NCBI GenBank assembly: GCA_036417435.1
Contig: JAZAQT010000154.1
Span: 113,951-177,950, forward strand
DNA length: 64,000 nt
Direction of reading: 5' to 3'
From: Inia geoffrensis
Taxonomy: Eukaryota > Chordata > Mammalia > Artiodactyla > Iniidae
Position numbers and translations under genes: made by a program. Shown in pieces: positions 40,168 through 52,934 of the stretch. The notes under the pieces were generated by a model, which saw nothing but the letters and a program-made list of their open reading frames with translations, had not been told where the DNA came from and made no database searches. Every line of letters starts with the position of its first letter. Position 1 is the first letter of the stretch.

Positions 40168-42016
40168 TACGCTAACCCTAAGCCATTGCCGTACCCTAAC
40201 CTGTACCCTAATCAATCCCCATTCGCTAACCCTAACCCTAACCCTAACCCTTAACGTGACCCTCTTCCGAGGCCTTACCCTCACCCGTGCCCTAATCGTA
40301 AGCAGTACACTAACACTAACTAGTGACCTCACACGTACGCTAAACCTTAAGCGTTGTGGTACCCTAAACTGTGCCCTAATATCTCCCCATTCCCTAACCC
40401 TAACCCTAACCCGAATTCTATCCCTGACCCTCACCCGAAACCTTACCCTCACCCGTGCCCTAATCTTAACGAGGACACCAACACTAACTCGTGCCCTCAC
40501 ACGTACGCTAACCCTTAATCATTTTCGTACCCTAAACTGTACCCTAATCCCTCCCCATTCCCTAACCCTAACCCTAACCCGAATCCTAACCCTGACCCTC
40601 ACCTGAAGCCTTACCCTCACCCGTGCCCTAATCTTAACCAGGACACTAACACTAACCCTTGCCCTAACACGAATGCTTACCCTTAGGCACTGTCGTACCC
40701 TAAACTGTACCCTAATCCCTCCCCATTCCCTAACCCTAACCCTAAGCGAAACCCTGAACGTGACCCTTTTCCGAGGCCTTACCCTCATCGGTGCCGTTGT
40801 CTTAACCAGTACACCAACACTAACTCGTGCTCTCACACTTACGCTAACTATTAAGCACTGTCGTACCCTAACATGTACCCTAATCCCTCTACATTCCCTA
40901 ACCCTAACTCTAACCCGAATCCTAACCCTGACCCTCACCCGAAGCCTTACCCTCACCCATGCCCTAATCTTAACCAGGACACCAACACTAACTCGTGCCC
41001 TCACACGTACGCTAACCCTTAATCATTGTCGTACCCTAAGCTGTACCCTAATCCCTCTGCATTCCTTAACCCTAACCCTAAAAAGGAATCCTTACCCTGA
41101 CCCTCACCTGAAGCCTTACCCTCAGCCGTGCCCTAATCTTAACCAGGACACTAACACTAACCCTTGCCCTAACACGAACGCTAACCCTTAGGCACTGTCG
41201 TACCCTAAGCTGTACCCTAATCCCTCTGCATTCCTTAACCCTAACCCTAAAACGAATCCTAACCCTGACCCTCACCCGAAGCCTTACCCTCACACGTGCC
41301 CTAATCTTAACCAGGACACCAATACTAACGCTTGCCCTCAAACGTACGCTAAACCTTAACCGTTGTCGTACCCTAAATTGTACCCTATTCCTTCCCCATT
41401 CCTTAACCCTAACCCTAACCCCATCCCTAAACGTGACCCACTTCCGATGCCCTACCCTAACCAATGCCCTAATCTTAACCAGTACACAAACACTAACTCA
41501 TGCCCTCAAACGTACGCTAACCCTTAAGCATTGTCGTACCCTATCCTGTACCCTAGTCTCTCCCCATTCCCTAACCCTAACCCTAAGCGAAACCCTGAAC
41601 GTGACCCTTTTCCCAGGCCTTACCCTCATCGGTGCCCTTGTCTTAACCAGTACACCAACACTAACTCTTGCCCTCACACTTACGCTAACCCTTAAGCACT
41701 GTCGTACCCTAACATGTACCCTAATCCTTCTCCATTCCCTAACCCTAACCCTAACCCGAATCCTAACCCTGACCCTCACCCGAAGCCTTACCCTCACCCG
41801 TGCCCTAATCTTAACCAGGACACCAAGACTAACTCGTGCCCTCACACGTACGCTAACACTAAACCGCAGCGGTACCCTAACCTGTACCCTAATCCCTCTC
41901 CATTCCCTAACACTAACCCTAACCTGAAACCTAACCATGACACTCACCCGAAACTTTACCCTCACCCGTGTCCTAATTTTAACCAGTACATCAACACTAA
42001 CCCATGCCCTCTAACG
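40168..42016 (+). repeat. 11-mer block m1-m2-m3-m6-m7-m4-m4-m5-m6-m7-m8
   Basis: 1849 bp. One extra base in an A-rich stretch (AAAAAGG) near 41085. It contains the only side-by-side m4 pair I found. Confidence 0.77.
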
Positions 42017-43360
42017 TACGCTAACCCTAAGCCATTGCCGTACCCTAACCTGTACCCTAATCAATCCCCATTCCCTAAACCTAACCCTAACCCTAACCCT
42101 TAACGTGACCCTCTTCCGAGGCCTTACCCTCACCCGTGCCCTAATCGTAAGCAGTACACTAACACTAACTAGTGACCTCACACGTACGCTAAACCTTAAG
42201 CGTTGTGGTACCCAAAACTGTGCCCTAATATCTCCCCATTCCCTAACCCTAACCCTATCCCGAATTCTATCCCTGACCTTCACCCGAAACCTAACCCTCA
42301 CCCGTGCCCTAATCTTAACCAGTACACAAACACTAACTCATGCCCTCAAACGTACGCTAACCCTTAAGCATTGTCGTACCCTATACTGTACCCTAATCCC
42401 TCCCCATTCCCTAATCCTAACCCTAAGCGAAACCCTGAACGTGACCGTTTTCCGAGGCCTTACCCTCATCGGTGCCCTTGTTTTAACCAGGACACCAACA
42501 CTAACTCGTGCCCTCACACGAACGCTAACCCTTAAGCACTGTCGTACCCTAAGCTGTACCCTAATCCCTCTGCATACCTTAACCCTAACCCTAACCCGAA
42601 TCCTAACCCTGACCCTCACCCGAAACCTTACCCTCACCCGTGCCCTAATCTTAACCAGGACACCAACACTAACCCTTGCCCTCACACGTACGCTAAACCT
42701 TAAGCGTTGTCGTACACTAAATGGTACCCTAATCCCTCCCCATTCCTTAACCCTAACCCTAACTCCATCCCTAAACCTGACCCACTTCTGATGCCCTACC
42801 CTAACCAATGCCCTAATCTTAACCAGTACACAAACACTAACTCATGCCCTCAAACGTACGCTAACCCTTAAGGTATGTCGTACCCTATCCTGTACCCTAA
42901 TCCCTCCCCATTCCCTAACCCTAACCCTAAACGAAACCCTGAACGTGACCCTTTTCCGAAGCCTTACCCTCATTGGTGCCCTTGTCTTAACCAGTACACC
43001 AACACTAACTCGTGCCCTCACACTTACGCTAACCCTTAAGCACTGTCGTACCCTAACATGTACCCTAATCCCTCTCCATTCCCTAACCCTAACTCTAACC
43101 CGAATCCTAACCCTGACCCTCACCCGAAGCCTTACCCTCACCCGTACCCTACTCTTAACCAGGACACCAAGACTAACTTGTGCCCTCACACGTACGCTAA
43201 CACTAAACCGCAGCGGTACCCTAACCTGTACCCTAACCCCTCTCCATTCCCTAACCCTAACCCTAACCTGAAACCTAACCATGACACTCACCCGTAACTT
43301 TACTCTCACCCGTGTCCTAATTTTAACCAGTACATCAACACTAACCCATGCCCTCTAACG
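42017..43360 (+). repeat. 8-mer block m1-m2-m6-m4-m5-m6-m7-m8
   Basis: 1344 bp like a canonical HOR, but with m6 in the place of m3. Confidence 0.8.
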
Positions 43361-44536
43361 TACGCTAACCCTAAGCCATTGCCGTACCCTAAACTGTACC
43401 CTAATCAATCCCTATTCGCTAACCCTAACCCTAACCCTAACCCTTAACGTGACCCTCTTCCGAGGCCTTACCCTCACCCGTGCCCTAATCTTAACCAGGA
43501 CACTAACACTAACTAGTGACCTCACACGTACGGTAAACCTTAAGCGTTGTGGTACCCTAAACTGTGCCCTAATATCTCCCCATTCCCTAACCCTAACCCT
43601 AACCCGAATTCTATCCCTGACCCTCACCCGAAACCTAACCCTCACCCGTGCGCTAATCTTAACCAGGACACCAACACTAACTCGTGCCCTCACACGTGCG
43701 CTAACCCTTAATCATTGTCGTACCCTAAACTGTACCCTAATCCCTCCCCATTCCCTAACCCTAACCCTAACCCGAATCCTAACCCTGACCCTCACCTGAA
43801 GCCTTACCCTCACCCGTGCCCTACTCTTAACCAGGACACTAACACTAACCCTTGCCCTAACACGAACTCTAACCCTTAGGCACTGTCGTACCCTAAGCTG
43901 TACCCTAATCCCTCTGCATTCCTTAACCCTAACCCTAAAACGAATCCTAACCCTGACCCTCACCCGAAGCCTTACCCTCACCCGTGCCCTAAGCTTAACC
44001 AGGACACCAACACTAACTCTTGCCCTCAAACGTACGCTAAACCTTAATCGTTGTCGTACCCTAAATTGTACCCTAATCCTTCCCCATTCCTTAAGCCTAA
44101 CCCTAACCCCATCCCTAAACCTGACCCACTTCCGATGCCCTACCCTAACCAATGCCCTAATCTTAACCAGTACACAAACACTAACTCATGCCCTCAAACG
44201 TACGCTAACCCTTAAGCATTCTCGTACCCTATCCTGTACCCTAATGCCTCCCCATTCCCTAACCCTAACCCTAAGCGAAACCCTGAACGTGACCCTTTTC
44301 CGAAGCCTTACCCTCATTGGTGCCCTTGTCTTAACCAGTACACCAACACTAACTCATGCCCTCACACTTACGTTAACCCTTAAGCATTGTCGTGCCCTAA
44401 CCTGTACCCTAATCCCTCTCCATTCCCTAACCCTAACCCTAACCTGAAACCTAATCATGACACTCACCCGAAACTTCACCCTCACACGTGTCCTAATTTT
44501 AACCAGTACATCAACACTAAACCATGCCCTCTAACG
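43361..44536 (+). repeat. 7-mer block m1-m2-m3-m4-m5-m6-m7/8
   Basis: 1176 bp. Shares rare variants with 23987-24994 (CTTAGGCACTG, AAGCATTCTCG, CCGAAGCC with CTCATTGG). Confidence 0.8.
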
Positions 44537-46216
44537 TACGCTAACCCTAAGCCATTGCCATACCCTAACCTGTACCCTAATCAATCCCCATTCCCTAACC
44601 CTAACCCTAACCCTAACCCTTAACGTGACCCTCTTCCGAGGCCTTACCCTCACCCGTGCCCTAATCGTAAGCAGTACACTAACACTAACTAGTGACCTCA
44701 CACGTACGCTAAACCTTAAGCGTTGTGGTACCCTAAACTGTGCCCTAATATCTCCCCATTCCCTAACCCTAACCCTATCCCGAATTCTATCCCTGACCCT
44801 CACCCGATACCTTACCCTCACCCGTGCCCTAATCTTAACCAGGACACCAACACTAACACGTGCCCTCACACGTATGCTAACCCTTAATCGTTGTCGTACC
44901 CTAAACTGTACCCTAATCCCTCCCCATTCCCTAACCCTAACTCTAACCCGAATCCTAACCCTGACCCTCACTTGAAGCCTTACCCTCACCCGTGCCCTAA
45001 TCTTAACCAGGACACTAACACTAACCCTTGCCCTCACACAAAGGCTAACCCTTAAGCACTGTCGTATCCTAAGCTGTACCCTAATCCCTCTGCATTTGTT
45101 AACCCTAACCCTAACACGAATCCTAACCCTGACCCTCACCCGAAGCCTTACCCTCACCCGTGCTCTAATCTTAACCAGGACACCAACACTAAGTCGTGCT
45201 CTCACACGTACGCTAAACCTTAAGCATTGTCGTACACTAAATTGTACCCTAATCAATCCCCATTCCTTAACCCTAACCCTAACCCCATCCCTAAACCTGA
45301 CCCACTTCCAATGCCCTACCATATCCCATGCCCTAATCTTAACCAGTACACCAACACTAACTCGTGCCCTCACACTTACGCTAACCCTTAAGCATTGTCG
45401 TACCCTAACCTGTACCATAATGCCTCTCCATTCCCTAACCCTAACCCTAACCCGAATCCTAACCCTGACCCTCACCCGAAGCCTTACCCTCACCCGTGCC
45501 CTAATCTTAACCAGGACACCAAGACTAACTCGTGCCCTCACACGTACGCTAACACTAAACTGCAGCGGTACCCTAACCTGTACCCTAATCCCTCCCCATT
45601 CCTTAACCCTAACCCTAACTCCATCCCTAAATCTGACCCACTTCCGATGCCCTACCCTAACCAATGCCCTAATCTTAACCAGTACACAAACACTAACTCA
45701 TGCCCTCAAACGTACGCTAACCGTTAAGCATTGTCGTACCCTATCCTGTACCCTAATCCCTCCCCATTCCCTAACCCTAACCCTAAGCGAAACCCTGAAC
45801 GTGACCCTTTTCCGAGGCCTTACCCTCATCGGTGCCCTTGTCTTAACCAGTACACCAAAACTAACTCGTGCCCTCACACCTACGCTAACCCTTAAGCATT
45901 GTGGTACCCTAACCTGTACCCTAATCCCTCTCCATTCCCTAACTCTAACTCTAACCCGAATCCTAACCTTGACCCTCACCCGAAGCCTTACCCTCACCCG
46001 TGCCCTAATCTTAACCAGGACACCAAGACTAACACGTGCCCTCACACGTACGCTAACACTAAACCGCAGTGGTACCCTAACCTGTACCTTAATCCCTCTC
46101 CATTCCCTAACCCTAACCCTAACCTGAAACCTAACCATGACACTCACCTGAAACTTCACCCTCACCCGTGTCCTAATTTTAACCAGTACATCAACACTAA
46201 ACCATGCCCTCTAACG
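44537..46216 (+). repeat. 10-mer block m1-m2-m3-m4-m5-m7-m8/5-m6-m7-m8
   Basis: 1680 bp. The unit at 45545 opens as m8 (CTGCAGCGG) and turns into m5 at the anchor. Confidence 0.77.
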
Positions 46217-46720
46217 TACGCTAACCCTATGCCATTGCCGTACCCTAACCTGTACCCTAATCCCTCCCCATTCCCTAACCCTAACCCTAACCCAAACCCT
46301 GAACGTGACCCTTTTCCGAGGCCTTACCCTCATCGGTGCCGTTGTCTTAACCAGTACACCAACACTAACTCGTGCCCTCACACTTACGCTAACCCTTAAG
46401 CATTGTCGTACCCTGACCTGTACCCTAATCCCTCTCCATTCCCTAACCCTAACCCTAACCCGAATCCTAACCCTGACCCTCACCCGAAGCCTTACCCTCA
46501 CCCGTGCCCTAATCTTAACCAGGACACCAAGACTAACTCGTACCCTCACACGTACGCTAACACTAAACCGCAGTGGTACCCTAACCTGTACCCTAATTCC
46601 TCTCCATTCCCTAACCCTAACCCTAACCTGAAACCTAACCATGACACTCACCCGAAACTTCACCCTCACCCGTGTCCTAATTTTAACCAGTACATCAACA
46701 CTAAACCATGCCCTCCAACG
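46217..46720 (+). repeat. 3-mer block m1/6-m7-m8
   Basis: 504 bp. The first unit has an m1 head, passes through AACCCAAACCCTGAACG and finishes as m6. Confidence 0.77.
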
Positions 46721-46888
46721 TACGCTAACCCTAAGCCATTGCCGTACCCTAACCTGTACCGTAATCAATATCCATTCCCTAACCCTAACCCTAACCCTAA
46801 CCCTTAACGTGACCCTCTTCCGAGGCCTTACCCTCACCCGTGCCCTAATCGTAAGCAGTACACTAACACTAACTAGTGACCTCACACG
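46721..46888 (+). repeat. Reference monomer m1
   Basis: Diagnostic hexamers: AAGCCA TTGCCG near the start, AATCAA TCCCCA before the anchor, then the longest perfect AACCCT run of any type (four), TTAACGTGACCCTCTTCCG, and a tail with GTAAGCAGTACACTAACACT and ACTAGTGACC. It normally follows m8 and precedes m2. I use it as the start of each block because it is the easiest type to recognise. Confidence 0.85.
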
Positions 46889-47056
46889 TACGCTAAACCT
46901 TAAGCATTGTGGTACCCTAAACTGTGCCCTAATATCTCCCCATTCCCTAACCCTAACCCTAACCCGAATTCTATCCCTGACCCTCACCCGAAACCTTACC
47001 CTCACCCGTGCCCTAATCTTAACCTGGATACCAACACTAACATGTGCCCTCACACG
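46889..47056 (+). repeat. Reference monomer m2
   Basis: Diagnosed by TAAGC(G/A)TTGTGG, AAACTGTGCCCTAATATC before the anchor, and CCCGAATTCTATCCCTGACC after it. Several later copies have an m3-like second half (CCCGAATCCT and CACCTGAAGCC), showing gene-conversion-like exchange between m2 and m3. Confidence 0.85.
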
Positions 47057-47224
47057 TACGCTAACCCTTAATCGTTGTCGTACCCTAAACTGTACCCTAA
47101 TCCCTCCCCATTCCCTAACCCTAACCCTAACCCGAATCCTAACCCTGACCCTCACCTGAAGCCTTACTCTCACCCGTGCCCTAATCTTAACCAGGACACT
47201 AACACTACCCCTTGCCCTCACACA
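47057..47224 (+). repeat. Reference monomer m3
   Basis: Diagnosed by TAATCGTTGTCG, AAACTGTACCCTAATCCC before the anchor, CACCTGAAGCC, and a tail with GACACTAACACTA followed by CCCTTGCCCTCACAC. It lies between m2 and m4 in the canonical order and is the type most often missing from shortened blocks. Confidence 0.85.
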
Positions 47225-47392
47225 AACGCTAACCCTTAAGCACTGTCGTATCCTAAGCTGTACCCTAATCCCTCTGCATTCCTTAACCCTAACCCTAACA
47301 CGAATCCTAACCCTGACCCTCACCCGAAGCCTTACCCTCACCCGTGCCCTAATATTAACCAGGACACCAACACTAACTCGTGCTCTCACACG
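47225..47392 (+). repeat. Reference monomer m4
   Basis: Begins AACGCT instead of TACGCT. It has TAAGCACTGTCG, AAGCTGTACC, TCTGCATTCCTTAACC at the anchor, then AACACGAATCC. It keeps only two uninterrupted perfect AACCCT hexamers after the anchor, the fewest of any type. Confidence 0.85.
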
Positions 47393-47560
47393 TACGCTAA
47401 ACCTTAAGCGTTGTCGTACCCTAAATTGTACCCTAATCAATCCCCATTCCTTAACCCTAACCCTAAGCCCATCCCTAAACCTGACCCACTTCCAATGCCC
47501 TACCCTAACCAATGCCCTAATCTTAACCAGTACAGAAGCACTAACTCATGCCCTCAAACG
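47393..47560 (+). repeat. Reference monomer m5
   Basis: Diagnosed by AAATTGTACC, CCATTCCTTAACC, CCCCATCCCTAAACCTGACC (here AGCCCATCCC), CACTTCC(G/A)ATGCCC and the tail ACTCATGCCCTCAAACG. This copy carries the m1-like AATCAA before the anchor, so it is a mild m1/m5 mosaic. Confidence 0.82.
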
Positions 47561-47728
47561 TACGCTAACCCTTAAGCATTGTCGTACCCTATCCTGTACC
47601 CTAATCCCTCCCCATTCCCTAACCCTAACCCTAAGCGAAACCCTGAACGTGACCCTTTTCCGAGGCCTTACCCTCATCGGTGCCCTTGTCTTAACCAGTA
47701 CACCAACACTAACTCGTGCCCTCACACT
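47561..47728 (+). repeat. Reference monomer m6
   Basis: Diagnosed by TACCCTATCCTG, three C-tracts after the anchor ending in CTAAGCGAAACCCTGAACG, TTTTCCGAGGCC, CTCATCGGTGCCCTTGTC, and the tail CCAGTACACCAACACT. It is the type that departs furthest from AACCCT in its middle third. Confidence 0.87.
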
Positions 47729-47896
47729 TACGCTAACCCTTAAGCATTGTCGTACCCTAACCTGTACCCTAATCCCTCTCCATTCCCTAACCCTAACCCT
47801 AACCCGAATCCTAACATTGACCCTCACCCGAAGCTTTACCCTCAACCGTGCCCTAATCTTAACCAGGACACCAAGACTAAGTCGTGCTCTCACACA
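47729..47896 (+). repeat. Reference monomer m7
   Basis: Diagnosed by TAAGCATTGTCG, AACCTGTACC, TCTCCATTCCC, CCCGAATCCTAACC and a tail with GACACCAAGACTAA. It has four C3 tracts with TAA spacers after the anchor. Together with m3 it looks closest to an overall consensus. Confidence 0.83.
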
Positions 47897-48064
47897 TACG
47901 CTAACACTAAACCGCAGCGGTACCCTAACCTGTACCCTAATCCCTCTCCATTCCCTAACCCTAACCCTAACCTGAAACCTAACCATGACACTCACCCGAA
48001 ACTTCACCCTCACCCGTGTCCTAATTTTAACCAGCACATCAACACTAACCCATGCTCTCTAACG
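47897..48064 (+). repeat. Reference monomer m8
   Basis: Diagnosed by AACACTAAACCGCAGCGG at the start, CCTGAAACCTAACCATGAC after the anchor, GTGTCCTAATTTTAACC, GTACATCAACACTAA and the tail (C/T)TCTCTAACG, which puts a TAG stop in the minus-strand Arg-Val frame. It closes the canonical HOR before the next m1. Confidence 0.87.
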
Positions 48065-49576
48065 TATGCTAACCCTAAGCCATTGCTGTACCCTAACCTG
48101 TACCCTAATCAATCCCCATTCCCTAACCCTAACCCTAACCCGAATCCTAACCCTGACCCTCACCTGAAGCCTTACCCTCACCCGTGCCCTAATCGTAAGC
48201 AGTACACTAACACTAACTAGTGACCTCACACGTACGCTAAACCTTAAGCGTTGTGGTACCTTAAACTGTGCCCTAATAACTCCCCATTCCCTAACCCTAA
48301 CCCTAACCCGAATCCTAACCCTGACCCTCACCTGAAGCCTTACCCTCATCCGTGCCCTAATCTTAACCAGGACACCAACACTAACTCGTACCCTCACACG
48401 TACATCCACCCTTAATAGTTGTCGTACCCTAAACTGTACCTTAATCCCTCCCCATTCCCTAACCCTAACCCTAACACGAATCCTAACCCTGACCCTCACC
48501 TGAAGCCTTACCCTCACCCGTGCCCTAATCTTAACCAGGACACTAACACTAACCCTTGCCCTCACACGAACGCTAACCCTTAAGCACTGTCGTACCCTAA
48601 GCTGTACCCTAATCCCTCTGCATTCCTTAACCCTAACCCTAACACGAATCCTAACCCTGACCCTCACCCGAAGCCTTACCCTCACCCGTGCCCTAATCTT
48701 AACGAGGACACCAACACTAACTCGTGCCCTCACACTTACGCTAAACCTTAAGCATTGTCGTACCCTAACCTGTACCCTAATCCCTCTCCATTCCCTAACA
48801 CTAACCCTAACCCGAATCCTAACTCTGACCCTCACCCGAAGCTTTACCCTCAACCGTGTCCTAATTTTAACCAGTACATCAACACTAACCCATGCTCTCT
48901 AACGTACGCTCACCCTAAGCCATTGCCGTACCCTAACCTGTACCCTAATCAATCCCCATTCCTTAACCCTAACCCTAACCCCATCCCTAAACCTGACCCA
49001 CTTCCAATGCCCTACCCTAACCAATGCCGTAATCTTAACCAGTACACAAACACTAACTCATGCCCTCAAACGTACGCTAACCCTTTAGCATTGTCGTACA
49101 CTATCCTGTACCCTAATCCCTCCCCATTCCCTAACCCTAACCCTAAGCGAAACCCTGAATGTGACCCTTTTCCGAGGCCTTACCCTCATCGGTGCCCTTG
49201 TCTTAACCAGTACACCAACACTAACTCGTGCCCTCACACTTACGCTAACCCTTAAGCATTGTCGTACCCTAACCTGTACCCTAATCCCTCTCCATTCCCT
49301 AAACCTAACCCTAACCCGAATCCTAACCCTGACCCTCACCAGAAGCCTTACCCTCACCCGTGCCCTAATCTTCACCAGGACACCAAGACTAACTCGTGAC
49401 CTCACACGTACGCTAACACTAAACCGCAGTGGTACCCTAACCAGTACCCTAATCCCTCTCCATTCCCTAACCCTAACCCTAACCTGAAACCTAACCATGA
49501 CACTCACCCGAAACTTCACCCTCACCCGTGTCCTAATTTTAACCAGTACATCAAAACTAAACCATGCCCTCTAACG
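48065..49576 (+). repeat. 9-mer block m1/3-m2-m3x-m4-m7/8-m1/5-m6-m7-m8
   Basis: 1512 bp. The most mosaic stretch: three of its first six units change type at or just after the AACCCT core. Confidence 0.75.
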
Positions 49577-51926
49577 TACGCTAACCCTAAGCCATTGCCG
49601 TACCCTAACCTGTACCCTAATCAATCCCCATTCCCTAACCCTAACCCTAACCCTAACCCTTAACGTGACCCTCTTCCGAGGCCTTACCCTCACCCGTGCC
49701 CTAATTGTAAGCAGTACACTAACACTAACAAGTGACCTCACACGTACGCTAAACCTCAAGCGTTGTGGTACCCTAAACTGTGCCCTAATATCTCCCCATT
49801 CCCTAACCCTAACCCTAACCCGAATTCTATCCCTGACCCTCACTCGAAACCTTACCCTCACCCGTGCCCTAATCTTAACCAGAACACCAACACTAACACG
49901 TGCCCTCACACGTACGCTAACCCTTAATCGGTTTGGTACCCTAAACTGTACCCTAATCCCTCCCCATTCCCTAACCCTAACCCTAACCCGAATCCTAACC
50001 CTGACCCTCACCTGAAGCCTTATCCTCACCCGTGCCCTAATCTTAACCAGGACACTAACACTAACCCTTGCCCTCACACAAACGCTAACCCGTAAGCACT
50101 GTCGTATCCTAAGCTGTACCCTAATCCCTTTGCATTCGTTAACCCTAACCCTAACACGAATCCTAACCCTGTCCCTCACCCGAAGGCTTACCCTCACCCG
50201 TGCCCTAATCTTAACCAGGACACCAACACTAACTCGTGCTCTCACACGTACGCTAAACCTTAAGCGTTGTCGTACCCTAAATTGTACCCTAATCAATCCC
50301 CATTCCTTAACCCTAACCCTAACCCCATCCCTAAACCTGACCCACTTCCAATGCCCTACCCTAACCAATGCCCTAATCTTAACCAGTACACAAACACTAA
50401 CTCATGCCCTCAAACGTACGCTAACCCTTTAGCATTGTCGTACACTATCCTGTACCCTAATCCCACCCCATTCCCTAACCCTAACCCTAAGCGAAACCCT
50501 GAACGTGACCCTTTTCCGAGGCCTTACCCTCATCGGTGCCCTTGTCTTAACCAGTACACCAACACTTACTCGTGCCCTCACACTTACGCTAACCCCTAAG
50601 CATTGTCGTACCCTAACCTGTACCCTAATCCCTCTCCATTCCCTAACCCTAACCCTAACCCGAATCCTAACCCTGACCCTCACCCGAAACCTTACCCTCA
50701 CCCGTGCCCTAATCTTAACCAGGACACCAACACTATCTCGTGCCCTCACACGTACGCTAACCCTTAATCGTTGTCGTAACCTAAACTGTACAATAATCCC
50801 TCCGCATTCCCTAACCCTAACCCTAACCCGAATCCTAACCCTGACCCTCACCTGAAGCCTTACCCTCACCCGTGCCCTAATCTTAACCAGGACACTAACA
50901 CTAACCCTTGCCCTCACACGAACGCTAACCCTTAAGCACTGTCGTACCCTAAGCTGTACCCTAATCCCTCTACATTCCTTAACCCTAACACTAACACGAA
51001 TCCTAACCCTGACCCTCACCCGAAGCCTTACCCTCACCCGTGCCCTAAACTTAACCAGGACACCAACACTAACTCGTGCCCTCACACGTACGCTAAACCT
51101 TAAGCGATGTCGTACCCTAAATTGTACCCTAATCCCTCCCCATTCCTTAACCCTAACCCTAACCCCATCCCTAAACCTGACCCACTACCGATGCCCTACC
51201 ATAACCAATGCCCTAATCTTAACCAGTACACAAACACTAACTCATGCCCTCAAACGTACGCTAACCCTTAAGCATTGTCGTACCCTATCCTGTACCCTAA
51301 TCCCTCCCCATTCCCTAACCCTAACCCTAACCCTAACCCTAACCTGACCCACTTCCGATGCCCTACCCTAACCAATGCCCTAATCTTAACCAGTACACAA
51401 ACACTAACTCATGCCCTCAAACGTACGCTAACCCTTAAGCATTGTCGTACCCTATCCTGTACCCTAATCCCTCCCCATTCCCTAACCCTAACCCTTAGCG
51501 AAACCCTGAACGTGACCCTTTCCGAGGCCTTACCCTCATCGGTGCCCTTGTCTTAACCAGTACACCAACACTAACTCGTGCCCTCACACTTACGCTAACC
51601 CTTAAGCATTGTCGTACCCTAACCTGTACCCTAATCCCTCTCCATTCCCTAACCCTAACCCTAACCCGAATCCTAACCCTGACCCTCACCCGAAGCCTTA
51701 CCCTCACCCGTGCCCTAATCTTAAACAGGACACCAACACTAACTCGTGACCTCACACGTACGCTAACACTGAACCGCAGTGGTACCCTAACCAGTACCCT
51801 AATCCCTCTCCATTCCCTAACCCTAACCCTAACCTGAAACCTAACCATGACACTCACCCGAAACTTCACCCTCACCCGTGTCCTAATTTTAACCAGTACA
51901 TCAACAGTAAACCATGCCCTCTAACG
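49577..51926 (+). repeat. 14-unit block m1-m2-m3-m4-m5-m6-m7-m3-m4-m5-m6/5-m6-m7-m8
   Basis: 2350 bp, 14 x 168 - 2, the longest stretch between two m1 units. The unit at 51257 opens as m6, has four perfect AACCCT hexamers (51317-51340) and ends as m5. It is 167 bp, and the next m6 has GACCCTTTCC with one T missing. Confidence 0.77.
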
Positions 51927-52934
51927 TACGCTAACCCTAAGCCATTGCCGTACCCTAACCTGTACCCTAATCAATCCCCATTCCCTAACCCTAACCCTAA
52001 CCCTAACCCTTAACGTGACCCTCTTCCGAGGCCTTACCCTCACCCGTGCCCTAATCGTAAGCAGTACACTAACACTAACTAGTGACCTCACACGTACGCT
52101 AAACCACAAGCGTTGTGGTACCCTAAACTGTGCCCTAATATCTCCCCATTCCCTAACCCTAACCCTAACCCGAATTCTATCCCTGACCCTCACTCGAAAC
52201 CTTACCCTCACCCGTGCCCTAATCTTAACCAGGACACCAACACTAACTCGTGCTCTCACACGTACGCTAAACCTTAAGCGTTGTCGTACCCTAAATTGTA
52301 CCCTAATCAATCCCCATTCCTTAACCCTAACCCTAACCCCATCCCTAAACCTGACCCACTTCCAATGCCCTACCCTAACCAATGCCCTAATCTTAACCAG
52401 TACACAAACACTAACTCATGCCTTCAAACGTACGCTAACCCTTTAGCATTGTCGTACACTATCCTGTACCCTAATCCCTCCCCATTCCCTAACCCTAACC
52501 CTAAGCGAAACCGTGAACGTGACCCTTTTCCGAGGCCTTACCCTCATCGGTGCCCTTGTCTTAACCAGTACACCAACACTAACTCGTGCCCTCACACTTA
52601 CGCTAACCCTTAAACATTGTCGTACCCTAACCTGTAACCTAATCCCTCTCCATTCCCTAACCCTAACCCTAACCCGAATCCTAACGCTGACCCTCACCCG
52701 AAGCCTTACCCTCACCCGTGCCCTAATATTAACCAGGACACCAAGACTAACTTGTGCCCTCACACGTACGCTAACACTAAACCGCAGTGGTACCCTAACC
52801 TGTACCCTAATCCCTCTCCATTCCCTAACCCTAACCCTAACCTTAAACCTAACCATGACACTCACCCGAAACTTCACCCTCACCCGTGTCCTAATTTTAA
52901 CCAGTACATCAACACTAACCCATGCCCTCTAACG
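51927..52934 (+). repeat. 6-mer block m1-m2-m5-m6-m7-m8
   Basis: 1008 bp, no indel. m6 begins after CCCTTTAGC, a variant shared with 49083 and 50428. Confidence 0.8.

Larger units (their letters stand above)
46721..48064 (+). repeat. Canonical 8-mer HOR m1 to m8 (reference copy)
   Basis: Exactly 1344 bp with no indel, with all eight types close to their typical form except m5, which has an m1-like AATCAA. Confidence 0.9.
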
